Below are positions 8,809 to 16,849 of a stretch of 64,000 nt of DNA, in pieces. This stretch comes from UBA2040 sp002384725 (GTDB lineage Bacteria; Bacteroidota; Bacteroidia; Flavobacteriales_D; Crocinitomicaceae): the NCBI GenBank assembly GCA_963926475.1, contig CAWUXE010000007.1, forward strand, positions 190,147-254,146. Direction: 5' to 3'. The translations under genes were made by a program, and so were the position numbers. Below the pieces are notes generated by a model. That model had not been told where the DNA came from. It did no database searches and was given only the letters and a program-made list of their open reading frames with translations. Position 1 is the stretch's first letter, and each line of letters starts with the position of its first letter.

Positions 8809-10703
8809 TCGTTGTACAAACGTACTTGTTTGATATATAACTCGCGCGTTCCTTTTTCAAGCTTGAATTCGATGTCCAAAGCATAATCTTCAAAGACAAA
8901 TCGTCGACCAAATCGTTTATACAGGCTCATTTTAATTTTATAGACCTCATCTGCGAGATGTTGGATTTCTTCCGCGGTCATGGTCAGTTTTCCTTTGTTC
9001 AAACTAGATCTGGTAATTACATCGATCACACTTTCGTCGGGTTGAATATTGACCGTCGTTTCTGGATAGCAAATAAATTGATCGGAAGTAACTCCTTTGG
9101 TTGGTTGAACGACGCTTTCATTTCCCAATTGGGCGTTGACAATAAAGCCTAAATAACCAGGACGATACAGATTTTTCGTGATAATAACGCCGTTTACTTC
9201 TTCTTCAGGAAATGCGCGATGCACTAAAACACCCATCTGAACATACGATTGGTCGATGTTGAAATATTCTCGTTCCATGAAAGCTTCGTACGACCAAAGA
9301 CTTGCCCAGACTTTTAAGATTCCCTCCGAAACAGATTTCTTTTCATCGCCGATAATGCCTGTTTTTGACTCATACAAGCCAGCTCCAGAAAATCCTTTAG
9401 TATCTTCTGCATTGGTCGATGAACGGAAACGCATTCTTTTAAAACCTCCATTGGACTTTATTCTGTCTTCGACGAGTGAAAGTAAACTTGGGTCTATCTT
9501 CGTACTTTTAATCGCTTTTCGAATGGCTTTTAATTGTGCTTTCAAGGAATCTTGATTGTCGAATTGACCTTCATTTAATAAAAGTGCATCAATCAATTTT
9601 TGAGCACCCGATTGATGAACGTGCAGATTATAGCGACTAAATGGAATTGCAAATGACGCTTCAGGAACTTTGAATTTTCCGTTTTTACTGAGCGCATTGA
9701 GTAAACTGAAATTCGATGCTTTGTTACCAATGTAATCGCTCAAATCTCGTTTGTAATCTGAAACACTTACCAAGTTTTTAACTTCTAGATCACAGGTCAA
9801 CTTTATCTTCGGATTATTTTTGTTTTCGTTATTTGAAGATTCGGTTGTGACTGCCAGTTTGTAAAACGTTGGAAAGACATTTAAAAGCACATTTTTGCCT
9901 TCTAAAGCCTTTAATTCTTCATTCTCAAATGCATTCTTCAAAGCTAAAACGGGAACTTTTCGGTTACGGCCTAAAATGGTTAAATGGCTCAATGGCGTCT
10001 GGAATTCTGCTACAATAATTCCGGCAACATGAGGTAAAATAAGCGGTGTTTCTTTAATAACGATGATATCCGTTCGTTTTAATGTATTCACTTCGCTTTT
10101 CAAATCTTCAACGAAACGTAGGTTGCCAATTGCTTTCCCTTCCGAAACCGATTGAACTTTCATGTTTTTGTAAATCTCTTCAGGTGTGAGCAATTTGAAG
10201 CTTTTGGAAAATTTCGGTGCTAAGCTTTGCAGGCGTTCGGTGCTCAACATTAAACTCAACTTATCACCGAAAAAGACAGCCTTTTTCATTACGTCCATCA
10301 TCAATTCAATTTGGTTCTGCGGCATATAATCGGATGGCGATAGCTCAACACTATATTCTTCCAAGTACTTGAAATAATTAATGTTGCACAACAAATAGCG
10401 TCTATCCGGAGAATCATATGCGTAATTGTCTACATTAAAACGGCCAAGATAAAGGTCGGGTTCAATAATAGCTTCGCAAAATTCGTAATGAAATTTATAG
10501 TACCTGGAATTGGCGAAATAGAGTTCCTTCGTTTCAAGATCATAAATGACTTTAACAGAAGTGACATCGCTGTATTTGTTAGTCAAAGGTTCGGAACAAA
10601 GCATTTTAAATTCTTGTTCCGACTTTATTTCTTTCAAATAATGCGGCACTGCTTTCTTGAAGGAAAACAAAATAAATATAAGAAAGACTATTTTTAACCT
10701 CAT
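8805..10703 (-). CDS. Exported PEP-synthase-like protein (PEP-utilising His domain plus ATP-binding domain)
   Basis: A 632-residue protein with a hydrophobic N-terminus (residues 1-16, KIVFLIFILFSF) that looks like a signal sequence. A PEP-utilising mobile domain follows, with the phosphohistidine motif as TPLSHLTILGR (His240). After it comes a PPDK/PEP-synthase ATP-binding domain starting at IGNKASNFSLL (about 326) and containing FRSSTNAEDTKGFSGAGLYES (about 426-446). The order is reversed compared with PEP synthase (ATP, His, then PEP barrel), and there is no C-terminal pyruvate barrel. A phosphotransfer enzyme acting outside the cytoplasm would be unusual, since ATP is scarce there. The function is unknown. 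Confidence 0.75.
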   Translation of the reverse strand: MRLKIVFLIFILFSFKKAVPHYLKEIKSEQEFKMLCSEPLTNKYSDVTSVKVIYDLETKELYFANSRYYKFHYEFCEAIIEPDLYLGRFNVDNYAYDSPDRRYLLCNINYFKYLEEYSVELSPSDYMPQNQIELMMDVMKKAVFFGDKLSLMLSTERLQSLAPKFSKSFKLLTPEEIYKNMKVQSVSEGKAIGNLRFVEDLKSEVNTLKRTDIIVIKETPLILPHVAGIIVAEFQTPLSHLTILGRNRKVPVLALKNAFENEELKALEGKNVLLNVFPTFYKLAVTTESSNNENKNNPKIKLTCDLEVKNLVSVSDYKRDLSDYIGNKASNFSLLNALSKNGKFKVPEASFAIPFSRYNLHVHQSGAQKLIDALLLNEGQFDNQDSLKAQLKAIRKAIKSTKIDPSLLSLVEDRIKSNGGFKRMRFRSSTNAEDTKGFSGAGLYESKTGIIGDEKKSVSEGILKVWASLWSYEAFMEREYFNIDQSYVQMGVLVHRAFPEEEVNGVIITKNLYRPGYLGFIVNAQLGNESVVQPTKGVTSDQFICYPETTVNIQPDESVIDVITRSSLNKGKLTMTAEEIQHLADEVYKIKMSLYKRFGRRFVFEDYALDIEFKLEKGTRELYIKQVRLYND

Positions 10704-11041
10704 TGGACTGCCTGAGTAACAAATTTCGAACCGTTTAAAAAGGAAATGTAATCAAGTTTTCATTAATCAGTGTAAATCCAAATTAAAAATGAGTGAACTA
10801 AGTGAGTTATCAAAAGCATCTCATCTAAAAATTTAAATTTTGATTTTTCTAAATTCTTAGAGCATCATACCTTATTTTCGCCAATAAATTTTTGGTTAAC
10901 AATTTTTATTAGAACCATAGAAATCGAATTTTAAAAAATTCTCCTTCCTTTTTTTCTTTCTCTATTAGAATCGCCTCTTTTGTTCATTTTGCGCATGTCT
11001 GTCGAATTGTGAAAAACTATTGATTGTAACTTTGTTTCTGC
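10704..11041. other. Gene-free interval between two minus-strand genes
   Basis: An AT-rich stretch of 338 bp with no convincing reading frame on either strand. A plus-strand TAACTTTG at 11027-11034 matches the Bacteroidota -7 box but has no plus-strand gene behind it. No hairpin terminator, RNA gene or repeat was recognised. Confidence 0.5.
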
Positions 11042-11455
11042 TTAAAGAAAGCGTTTCCTTTGAGAAGATGTCGGTAAATGACAATAAGATTTCACTAACT
11101 TTTGTCGGTATTTGGCAACTAAATTATACACTTGATCTGCACCCCATTGTGGAAGAATGGAAAAAATCCGTAACCAACTCAAGGGAAACTTCAAGTGTTT
11201 CGCCACCTGAAACGCCGCTTCTGATTTTGAAAGTAAGTTACCATCTTCTGCGAAATTGAAAGTATCCATTTTGGGTAAACTCCAATTGTTTGTTTCAAAA
11301 TATTTTTTTGTGAATTCTGATTGTAAAGCTGAAAAGTGAATACTGTGGTCCTTTTCGTATTTAAGAATGAGCTGGACGGAACGGTTACAAAGCCCGCAAT
11401 CACCGTCGTAGAAAACTATTTTATTTGGTGTTTTTTTCACGGTATAAAGATACAT
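11042..11455 (-). CDS. DCC-family thiol-disulfide oxidoreductase-like protein (DUF393)
   Basis: A 137-residue protein beginning with the family signature FYDGDCGLCNRSVQ (DxDCxLC; Cys20 and Cys23), which gives the DCC family its name and resembles a thioredoxin CxxC site. Length and the conserved RIFSILPQWGADQVYNLVAKYR tail fit the family. It is soluble and lacks a signal peptide. It is a monocistronic minus-strand gene. The physiological substrate of the family is not known. Confidence 0.88.
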   Translation of the reverse strand: MYLYTVKKTPNKIVFYDGDCGLCNRSVQLILKYEKDHSIHFSALQSEFTKKYFETNNWSLPKMDTFNFAEDGNLLSKSEAAFQVAKHLKFPLSWLRIFSILPQWGADQVYNLVAKYRQKLVKSYCHLPTSSQRKRFL

Positions 11456-11598
11456 AATTTCTTCCCCTTAGGACAGCGATTAAGAAGCCGGATTCACAAT
11501 CTTTTTTTCAAAACAAATCCTGTCTTTTTACTTTGGCCATCCTCTTTCTCTAACGAGAGTAATCACCCACTTCAAAGGCATGGATAGAAGTAAATCAT

Positions 11599-11606
11599 TA
11601 TATTTG
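11599..11606 (+). promoter_or_regulatory. Bacteroidota-type -7 box for the 3-hydroxybutyryl-CoA dehydrogenase gene
   Basis: TATATTTG matches TAnnTTTG exactly and lies 16 bp before the ATG at 11623. No clear -33 TTG is seen at the usual spacing. Confidence 0.5.
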
Positions 11607-11622
11607 CAAAAAAAAATAAACA

Positions 11623-12513
11623 ATGAAAAACGTAGCTGTAATCGGAGCGGGAACCATGGGGAATGGTATCGCACATACTTTCGCGCAATTTGGATATAAA
11701 GTAAGTTTGATTGATGTTCAGTCCGCATCTTTGGAAAAAGGAATGGCAACCATCGAAAAAAACTTGGATCGGCAAGTGGCGAAAGAGAAAATTACAGAAG
11801 CCGAAAAAACAGAAACTTTAGCGAATATCACCACTTATACAGATATGGGTGCTGGTGTTGAAGGAGTTGATCTTGTTGTTGAGGCAGCAACTGAAAATGT
11901 GGATTTGAAATTGCAAATTTTCAAAAATCTTTGTGAGGTAACGCCAACCTCAGTGATTTTAGCGACAAATACTTCTTCTATTTCTATTACCAAAATTGCA
12001 GCTGTAACGGATCGTCCGGATAAAGTTATTGGGATGCACTTTATGAACCCCGTTCCTGTGATGAAATTAGTCGAAATCATTCGCGGTTATTCCACTTCAG
12101 ATGAAGTAACGAATTCCATTATGGACTTGTCGAAGAAATTATCGAAAATCCCTGTAGAGGTGAACGATTACCCAGGATTTGTTGCCAACCGCATCTTGAT
12201 GCCAATGATCAACGAAGCGATTTATACTTTATATGAAGGCGTTGCTGGTGTTGATGAAATAGACCAAGTAATGAAATTAGGAATGGCCCACCCAATGGGA
12301 CCTTTGCAATTGGCAGATTTTATTGGATTAGACGTCTGTTTGGCTATCCTCAATGTACTTCACGATGGATTTGGAAATCCTAAATATGCACCATGTCCAT
12401 TATTGGTAAATATGGTCATGGCGGGCAAAAAAGGAATCAAATCTGGAGAAGGTTTCTATTCTTGGGGGCACGGAACAAAGGACTTGGTTATTGCCGACAA
12501 CTTTAAGAAATAA
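11623..12513 (+). CDS. 3-hydroxybutyryl-CoA dehydrogenase
   Basis: A 296-residue protein of the standard length for the single-function enzyme. It has an N-terminal Rossmann motif GAGTMGNGIA (residues 7-16), NTSSISITKIA, the catalytic-histidine segment GMHFMNPVPVMKLVEII, and the C-terminal dimer domain with YPGFVANRILMPMINEA. It oxidises (S)-3-hydroxyacyl-CoA to 3-oxoacyl-CoA with NAD(P)+, in fatty-acid or butyrate metabolism. It is a lone plus-strand gene with its own promoter candidate; no thiolase or crotonase partner is adjacent. Confidence 0.92.
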   Translation: MKNVAVIGAGTMGNGIAHTFAQFGYKVSLIDVQSASLEKGMATIEKNLDRQVAKEKITEAEKTETLANITTYTDMGAGVEGVDLVVEAATENVDLKLQIFKNLCEVTPTSVILATNTSSISITKIAAVTDRPDKVIGMHFMNPVPVMKLVEIIRGYSTSDEVTNSIMDLSKKLSKIPVEVNDYPGFVANRILMPMINEAIYTLYEGVAGVDEIDQVMKLGMAHPMGPLQLADFIGLDVCLAILNVLHDGFGNPKYAPCPLLVNMVMAGKKGIKSGEGFYSWGHGTKDLVIADNFKK

Positions 12514-12566
12514 GATTCAAAAGATAAACTGATATTACGAGCCTCTTTAAATAATGGAGAGTTTTT

Positions 12567-12944
12567 TTATGCGTAGAGCACGAATATGAAAGCCAGCATG
12601 CCGAAAGTTCGAATGGCTTTGGAACCAATATATAATTTGATGTATTCTTCCGGAAAATCATTTTGTTTTAATTTCTTACAGGGATTTCTTGCTTGAACAA
12701 ACAGAAATCCAAAGAAGCAGATGGTCAATAATTTAGGATCCATAAGGTTTTCACTCGTCAAGAAGTTATAAACTACTACAGCAGAAAGCTATAAAACTCC
12801 TGAAACCATATTTGATCGTCCAAAAAGATCGACAAGTTTTGCCTTATGCTCTGCTTCCAAATGTTTATTCCCTTTGTTGGTGAGGTATCTTGAAAAGATA
12901 ATTGTTCCAAACAGAATAATAAAACTAACCATGAAATTATTCAT
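12567..12944 (-). pseudogene. Small membrane-protein gene interrupted by an in-frame TAG
   Basis: From an ATG at 12944 to the TAA at 12567-12569 the minus strand reads 126 codons in one frame, broken only by TAG at 12789-12791 (codon 52). The upstream part begins MNNFMVSFIILFGTIIFSRYL and is followed by a charged stretch. The downstream part contains two hydrophobic segments (LLTICFFGFLFV and FGMLAFIFVLYA). The continuous coding character on both sides of the stop argues for one original gene of about 125 residues with three hydrophobic segments. A sequencing error cannot be excluded, nor can separate expression of the 3' part. No family is recognised. Confidence 0.65.
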
Positions 12945-12981
12945 AAAAATGAGGTGACTTTTTCTAGAAAAATAGGTTGAC

Positions 12982-13959
12982 TTATTCCTTGTCGAAGACT
13001 AAATCGGTCATGAAGCGACCTTTACTTAAAGACATATTTATTCCTAATATTTCAGCCGCTGTAGCTGCAATATCTATCAATTCATAGGGTTCGCATACTA
13101 CTCTGCCTTTTTTGAAATCAGGACCGAGCGCCACCAAGCTAATTTTACGACAACATTTACATCCACCACCATGTGACACAAATCCGTCCTTGTGACCATC
13201 GCAATGACGTCCATGATCATTTGTAATGAAGAGCGCCGTTTTGTCTTTGTAAATGGGATCACTTTGTATCATATTCCACAATTGCAAAGCTTGCTGGTCG
13301 GTACTTTGAATACCTTTAATATAACCTTCCCAGTTTTTTCCATGACCATTTACATCCACCTCTAGAAGATTGACCAATAATAATCTAGGGTGAAAATTCT
13401 TTATAATACTATCTGTAATTTCCATTGTATACGGGTCGTTACCATAACCGTAACCTTCTCCTTCTGGCCCACACCAAGTGCGTGCCATGTCTTGGTTCGT
13501 CCAACCATCGTAGGTAGAATTGGCAAGAATATCTAGTTTCCCTTTCGAAGTAATGATCCAAGCATCATTGTAATTACGTTTCCTTTGACGCATGTAATAC
13601 TGGAAAATACTCGGATATTTTGGCGCTTCCAAGCCACTGTTTTCTACTTTTTGATAACGTCCTGTGGTTATTGAAGCGTGTCCCGCGTTGGTGAATGTTG
13701 AACCATTATTCGAGAAATCTTCGAAAAAGGTAGCTTGTGGTAAAAGACTATCCCGAAAATTCGGAATATACTTCATGTTTTCGGCTCCAAATGTTTCTGT
13801 ATAGCGCGGACCATCAATGACCAAAATCACGACATTTTCTGCAATAAATTCCATTGGTGGTACCACAACTGTAGTTAAACTTTGTTTACCAAAAAACAAC
13901 AATCCTCCTGCAGGAATCAAACCGGCCAATGTTAAAGCTACAATTACAGCTGTCTTCAC
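12982..13959 (-). CDS. Alkaline-phosphatase-superfamily protein (phosphodiesterase/sulfatase-like)
   Basis: A 325-residue protein with an N-terminal hydrophobic anchor or signal (ALTLAGLIPAGGLLFFG). It shows the superfamily metal sites: LVIDGPRY (Asp), a nucleophile region NGSTFTNAGHASITTGRY, LLEVDVNGHGKNWEGY and TNDHGRHCDGHKDGF (Asp and His ligands). This resembles type I phosphodiesterase/nucleotide pyrophosphatases and alkaline phosphatases. A short Cys cluster, GGGCKCC, follows the last metal motif and is unusual. The gene lies 9 bp downstream of menB. The substrate is unknown; periplasmic or membrane-anchored location is likely. Confidence 0.8.
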   Translation of the reverse strand: MKTAVIVALTLAGLIPAGGLLFFGKQSLTTVVVPPMEFIAENVVILVIDGPRYTETFGAENMKYIPNFRDSLLPQATFFEDFSNNGSTFTNAGHASITTGRYQKVENSGLEAPKYPSIFQYYMRQRKRNYNDAWIITSKGKLDILANSTYDGWTNQDMARTWCGPEGEGYGYGNDPYTMEITDSIIKNFHPRLLLVNLLEVDVNGHGKNWEGYIKGIQSTDQQALQLWNMIQSDPIYKDKTALFITNDHGRHCDGHKDGFVSHGGGCKCCRKISLVALGPDFKKGRVVCEPYELIDIAATAAEILGINMSLSKGRFMTDLVFDKE

Positions 13960-13968
13960 TTTTCTATG

Positions 13969-14811
13969 TTAAGGGAATTTAGGGAACTTCGAAAAATCAC
14001 GAGGTCTTTTCTCCAAGAATGCGTTTCTACCTTCAACTGCTTCTTCAGTTCCATAGGCCAAACGGGTTGCTTCACCAGCATATACTTGCTGACCCACCAA
14101 ACCGTCGTCGATTAAGTTGAAACCAAATTTCAACATTTTTATAGCCGTCGGACTTTTAGACATAATTTCTTGTGCCCAATCGTAAGCCACATCTTCTAGT
14201 TCTGCGTGAGGAACAACTTTGTTAACCATGCCCATTTCAAAAGCTTCTTGCGCTGTGTAATCAGCACCTAGGAAAAAGATCTCTCTAGCTCTTTTTTGTC
14301 CTACTTGACGGGCCAAATATGCGGAACCGAAACCTCCATCAAAACTGGCAACATCGGCGTCAGTTTGTTTGAAAATAGCATGCTCTTTACTGGCCAAGGT
14401 CAAATCGCAAACGACGTGCAAACTATGTCCACCGCCAACAGCCCATCCAGGAACTACGGCAATCACTTCCTTGTTCATAAAACGAATTTGACGTTGCACA
14501 TCTAGAATATTGAAACGATTGATTCCATTGGCGCCTTTGTAACCCGTTGAAGAACGAACACGTTGATCGCCACCTGAACAAAAGGCCCATCCACCATCTT
14601 TTGGAGAAGGTCCTTCTCCAGTGAGCAACACGACGCCAATTTCTTGACTTTCATGGCAAAAGATCAAAGCTTCCCATAACTCATCCACTGTTTTAGGTGT
14701 AAATGCATTCCGCACTTCCGGTCTATTGAAAGCGATTCTAGCTACACCATTACAGGTTTTGAATGTGATTTCTTCGTATTTTTTAATGGTTTGCCAGTTT
14801 CTTTCGGACAT
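13969..14811 (-). CDS. menB: 1,4-dihydroxy-2-naphthoyl-CoA synthase (MenB)
   Basis: A 280-residue crotonase-fold enzyme of menaquinone biosynthesis, which closes the second ring of o-succinylbenzoyl-CoA. Diagnostic segments are AFNRPEVRNAFTP, GWAFCSGGDQRVR, VVPGWAVGGGHSL and FDGGFGSAYLARQVGQKRAREIFFLG. The open frame extends further upstream to 14928, but the ATG at 14811 (MSERNWQTIKKY) gives the family's usual N-terminus and avoids running into the decayed transporter gene. It is followed at 9 bp by the phosphatase gene. No other men genes are in the window, so the pathway is dispersed in this genome. Confidence 0.93.
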   Translation of the reverse strand: MSERNWQTIKKYEEITFKTCNGVARIAFNRPEVRNAFTPKTVDELWEALIFCHESQEIGVVLLTGEGPSPKDGGWAFCSGGDQRVRSSTGYKGANGINRFNILDVQRQIRFMNKEVIAVVPGWAVGGGHSLHVVCDLTLASKEHAIFKQTDADVASFDGGFGSAYLARQVGQKRAREIFFLGADYTAQEAFEMGMVNKVVPHAELEDVAYDWAQEIMSKSPTAIKMLKFGFNLIDDGLVGQQVYAGEATRLAYGTEEAVEGRNAFLEKRPRDFSKFPKFP

Positions 14812-14864
14812 TTGTTGACTGTTTTGATACAAATTTAGTGATTTGAAAGCTATTTCGTTCTTCC

Positions 14865-15179
14865 TTAGCGAACGAAATATCGATACGCAGCAATTCCACC
14901 AATCATGGAAAATCCAGATAACATCCAAAACACATTTTAATGTCCTTCTATACCAAGCGATTCATCTAAAAGATAACCCATGGCTGGTCCTGCGAAAATA
15001 TCGGGTGTGTAGCCTATTAAAGATATTATACCGATGGCTGCACCCGTCAAAGCCAAAGGAATTTGTCCTTATTTCAAGACTCCAAAATACAATGCACGAA
15101 GAGCATAAACTCCTGTCAAAACTATACTCACGAATAGGAAAAACAATAAAAACGTGTGGCTTTTCAGGAAGAATTGATT
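14865..15179 (-). pseudogene. C-terminal remnant of an MFS transporter with two in-frame stops
   Basis: One minus-strand frame over about 105 codons reads membrane-protein sequence, including TGVYALRALYFGVLK, GAAIGIISLIGYTPDIFAGPAMGYLLDESLG and MLSGFSMIGGIAAYRYF. It is interrupted by TAA at 15069-15071 and 14937-14939. The sequence matches the last three to four helices of major-facilitator transporters; the first stop falls where relatives usually have an acidic residue and the second where they have Gln. The roughly 300 preceding residues are missing, because the AAC(3)-like gene ends at 15178. It is a decayed, truncated gene. Confidence 0.75.
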
Positions 15180-16068
15180 ATCCAAGGGGCGTATACATGG
15201 TCACCCCATTCTCATATTCGGCAACCAAAGTAGACAACATAGCTTCCGCATCAAAAACCCATGTATTTGCTGTACCTAATTTCATTTGTTTTGCAACTCC
15301 TGCTTTCACAAACATAGGCAATAAGCCATCACATTGCCGCTTCTTGCTTTGATCAGGATTGTGGACTTTGGTCTTTACGTCAAATGTTTCATCTCTATTC
15401 TTCACTTTCACGGTGAAAACTTCATCTTCATAAACGGGATATTTGAAATTGGGAATAGCATCTTCTGAAGCATGCAAACTGGTTCCTGCATTGTCTAAGG
15501 TAACGCCAATGTATAGAATCTTCCCTTTCTTCTTTGTCAATTTAAAGAAGGGACTGTTTTTACCATATGCCGTGCCATCCGTTTCGTGATTTTCAACATA
15601 CCAAGTAGCATCTTTGCCCCAAGCGCAAATGGGTTCTGTGGGATGAGCTGAACGTTGCACATCTGGGCTACTGCGAAAAACTTCACTCAAGGCGCCCATT
15701 CTTGAAGGGGTGTTCTCTACATCAAAAACATCGATGTTCTGAACGTACTCTAATTGAAAGGAAGCATTTGGGGAAGATGGCATCAACAAATTACCCATTT
15801 CTCCTATGACATTCTGCAAGGCGGTCACCAAAGTTTGTGGACCTCCTTCCACTGCACCTAGTTTCGAAAAAGCACAATGAACGAGTACGTCATCATCGGG
15901 TTCAATACCAAGATTCTTAATTTGATTAATGAGATCTACTTCCGAAATTTGATTGCCAGCCTTGAGCTCGGCTTCAATTTTCTTGCGGGTTTGTTTTTTC
16001 TTGTTCGCTCGGAATAGATCGAGGAAAAATTGAGGTGTGAGTGACCGAAGCGTATCTTTAAACGACAT
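15178..16068 (-). CDS. AAC(3)-family N-acetyltransferase-like protein
   Basis: About 296 residues from the ATG at 16068 (MSFKDTLRSLTPQFFL). An open frame extends upstream to 16158, but that overlaps the TonB-like gene. It has the AAC(3) signatures VLVHCAFSKLGAVEGGPQTLVTAL, GNLLMPSS and the catalytic region RSAHPTEPICAWGKDA, with EDAIPNF near the C-terminus. Members acetylate the 3-amino group of aminoglycosides, but many chromosomal relatives (YokD type) have other or unknown substrates. Resistance should not be assumed. Its stop abuts the MFS remnant. Confidence 0.82.
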   Translation of the reverse strand: MSFKDTLRSLTPQFFLDLFRANKKKQTRKKIEAELKAGNQISEVDLINQIKNLGIEPDDDVLVHCAFSKLGAVEGGPQTLVTALQNVIGEMGNLLMPSSPNASFQLEYVQNIDVFDVENTPSRMGALSEVFRSSPDVQRSAHPTEPICAWGKDATWYVENHETDGTAYGKNSPFFKLTKKKGKILYIGVTLDNAGTSLHASEDAIPNFKYPVYEDEVFTVKVKNRDETFDVKTKVHNPDQSKKRQCDGLLPMFVKAGVAKQMKLGTANTWVFDAEAMLSTLVAEYENGVTMYTPLG

Positions 16069-16072
16069 AGAA

Positions 16073-16849
16073 TTATTGAGAAACGAAGGTATAATAGATT
16101 TTACCTTCCTGGGTTCTAGGAGCTGTTCCACTATAATCGAAACGGGACATGCCTGCATATTTCATTGCTTGTGTAATCATACATTCGGTCGCCCCTGTGC
16201 TCGAACTCGCATCGTACTTTTGAGATACAACGTTGCCACCTTGGTTGACGGAAATAATAATGACTACCAAGCCAGAACCTTTTCCGCATGTATAGCCTGG
16301 ATTACGAACATTCCAATTGTTATTTTGATGCGCATTTCGGTTTGACAATTCCCAATCCACCATTACACTTCCGGCAAATTGTTTAGCGCCACCATTTGAA
16401 TTCGCATCACCCCTATTCTTTGCGGCATCTTTTTTCTTCTGATCGGCATCGCGCTGCAATTTGTCTTTGTACTCTTGAATCATTTTCTCCCGATCGGCCT
16501 TACCGCCTGATTCTTCGAAAAGTTTCGCTTCATAATTTTTTACCTGCTGCTCAATAGATTTGCTCGATTTGTTCTGTGAGTAGTCCTCCCAGCTTTTTTC
16601 GCGCTTGTCATTCCGGTCGCGCACCATGTTTTTTACATCGCCACTATAATTGGGTGGAACCTCTATTTGTTCGGGATCAAGAATAATTTCTTCCTCGGGA
16701 ATAATTTCAGGACCGTCTTGAAAAGAAGAGATGGGTGTATATTTAGTGTACGACTCCATTTGTAAATAAGAAAAAATGAACACATACCCTGCTACGACTG
16801 CGATGAGTCCAAACTTGTATTTGTCTATTAATTCAAAAAAGCGGTTCAT
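16073..16849 (-). CDS. TonB-like membrane-anchored protein
   Basis: A 258-residue protein with one N-terminal membrane segment (about 12-30, KFGLIAVVAGYVFIFSYL). A Pro/Glu-rich stretch follows, then a charged, Lys/Asp/Glu-rich, probably coiled-coil linker (about 75-150). The C-terminal domain GLVVIIISVNQGGNVV...TGATECMITQAMKYAGMSRF resembles the TonB C-terminal fold common in Bacteroidota. That layout fits an energy transducer coupling inner-membrane force to outer-membrane transporters. No ExbB/ExbD or TonB-dependent receptor is near. It overlaps the WG-repeat gene by 1 bp, implying co-transcription. Confidence 0.65.
   Translation of the reverse strand: MNRFFELIDKYKFGLIAVVAGYVFIFSYLQMESYTKYTPISSFQDGPEIIPEEEIILDPEQIEVPPNYSGDVKNMVRDRNDKREKSWEDYSQNKSSKSIEQQVKNYEAKLFEESGGKADREKMIQEYKDKLQRDADQKKKDAAKNRGDANSNGGAKQFAGSVMVDWELSNRNAHQNNNWNVRNPGYTCGKGSGLVVIIISVNQGGNVVSQKYDASSSTGATECMITQAMKYAGMSRFDYSGTAPRTQEGKIYYTFVSQ

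Noticed and set aside
11020..11259. A plus-strand gene behind the TAACTTTG box at 11027
   Set aside because: The frame is the antisense shadow of the DCC protein and shows no protein-like pattern.
15178..16068. An aminoglycoside resistance gene
   Set aside because: The family match is real, but chromosomal AAC(3)-like proteins often do not modify aminoglycosides; no resistance claim is made.
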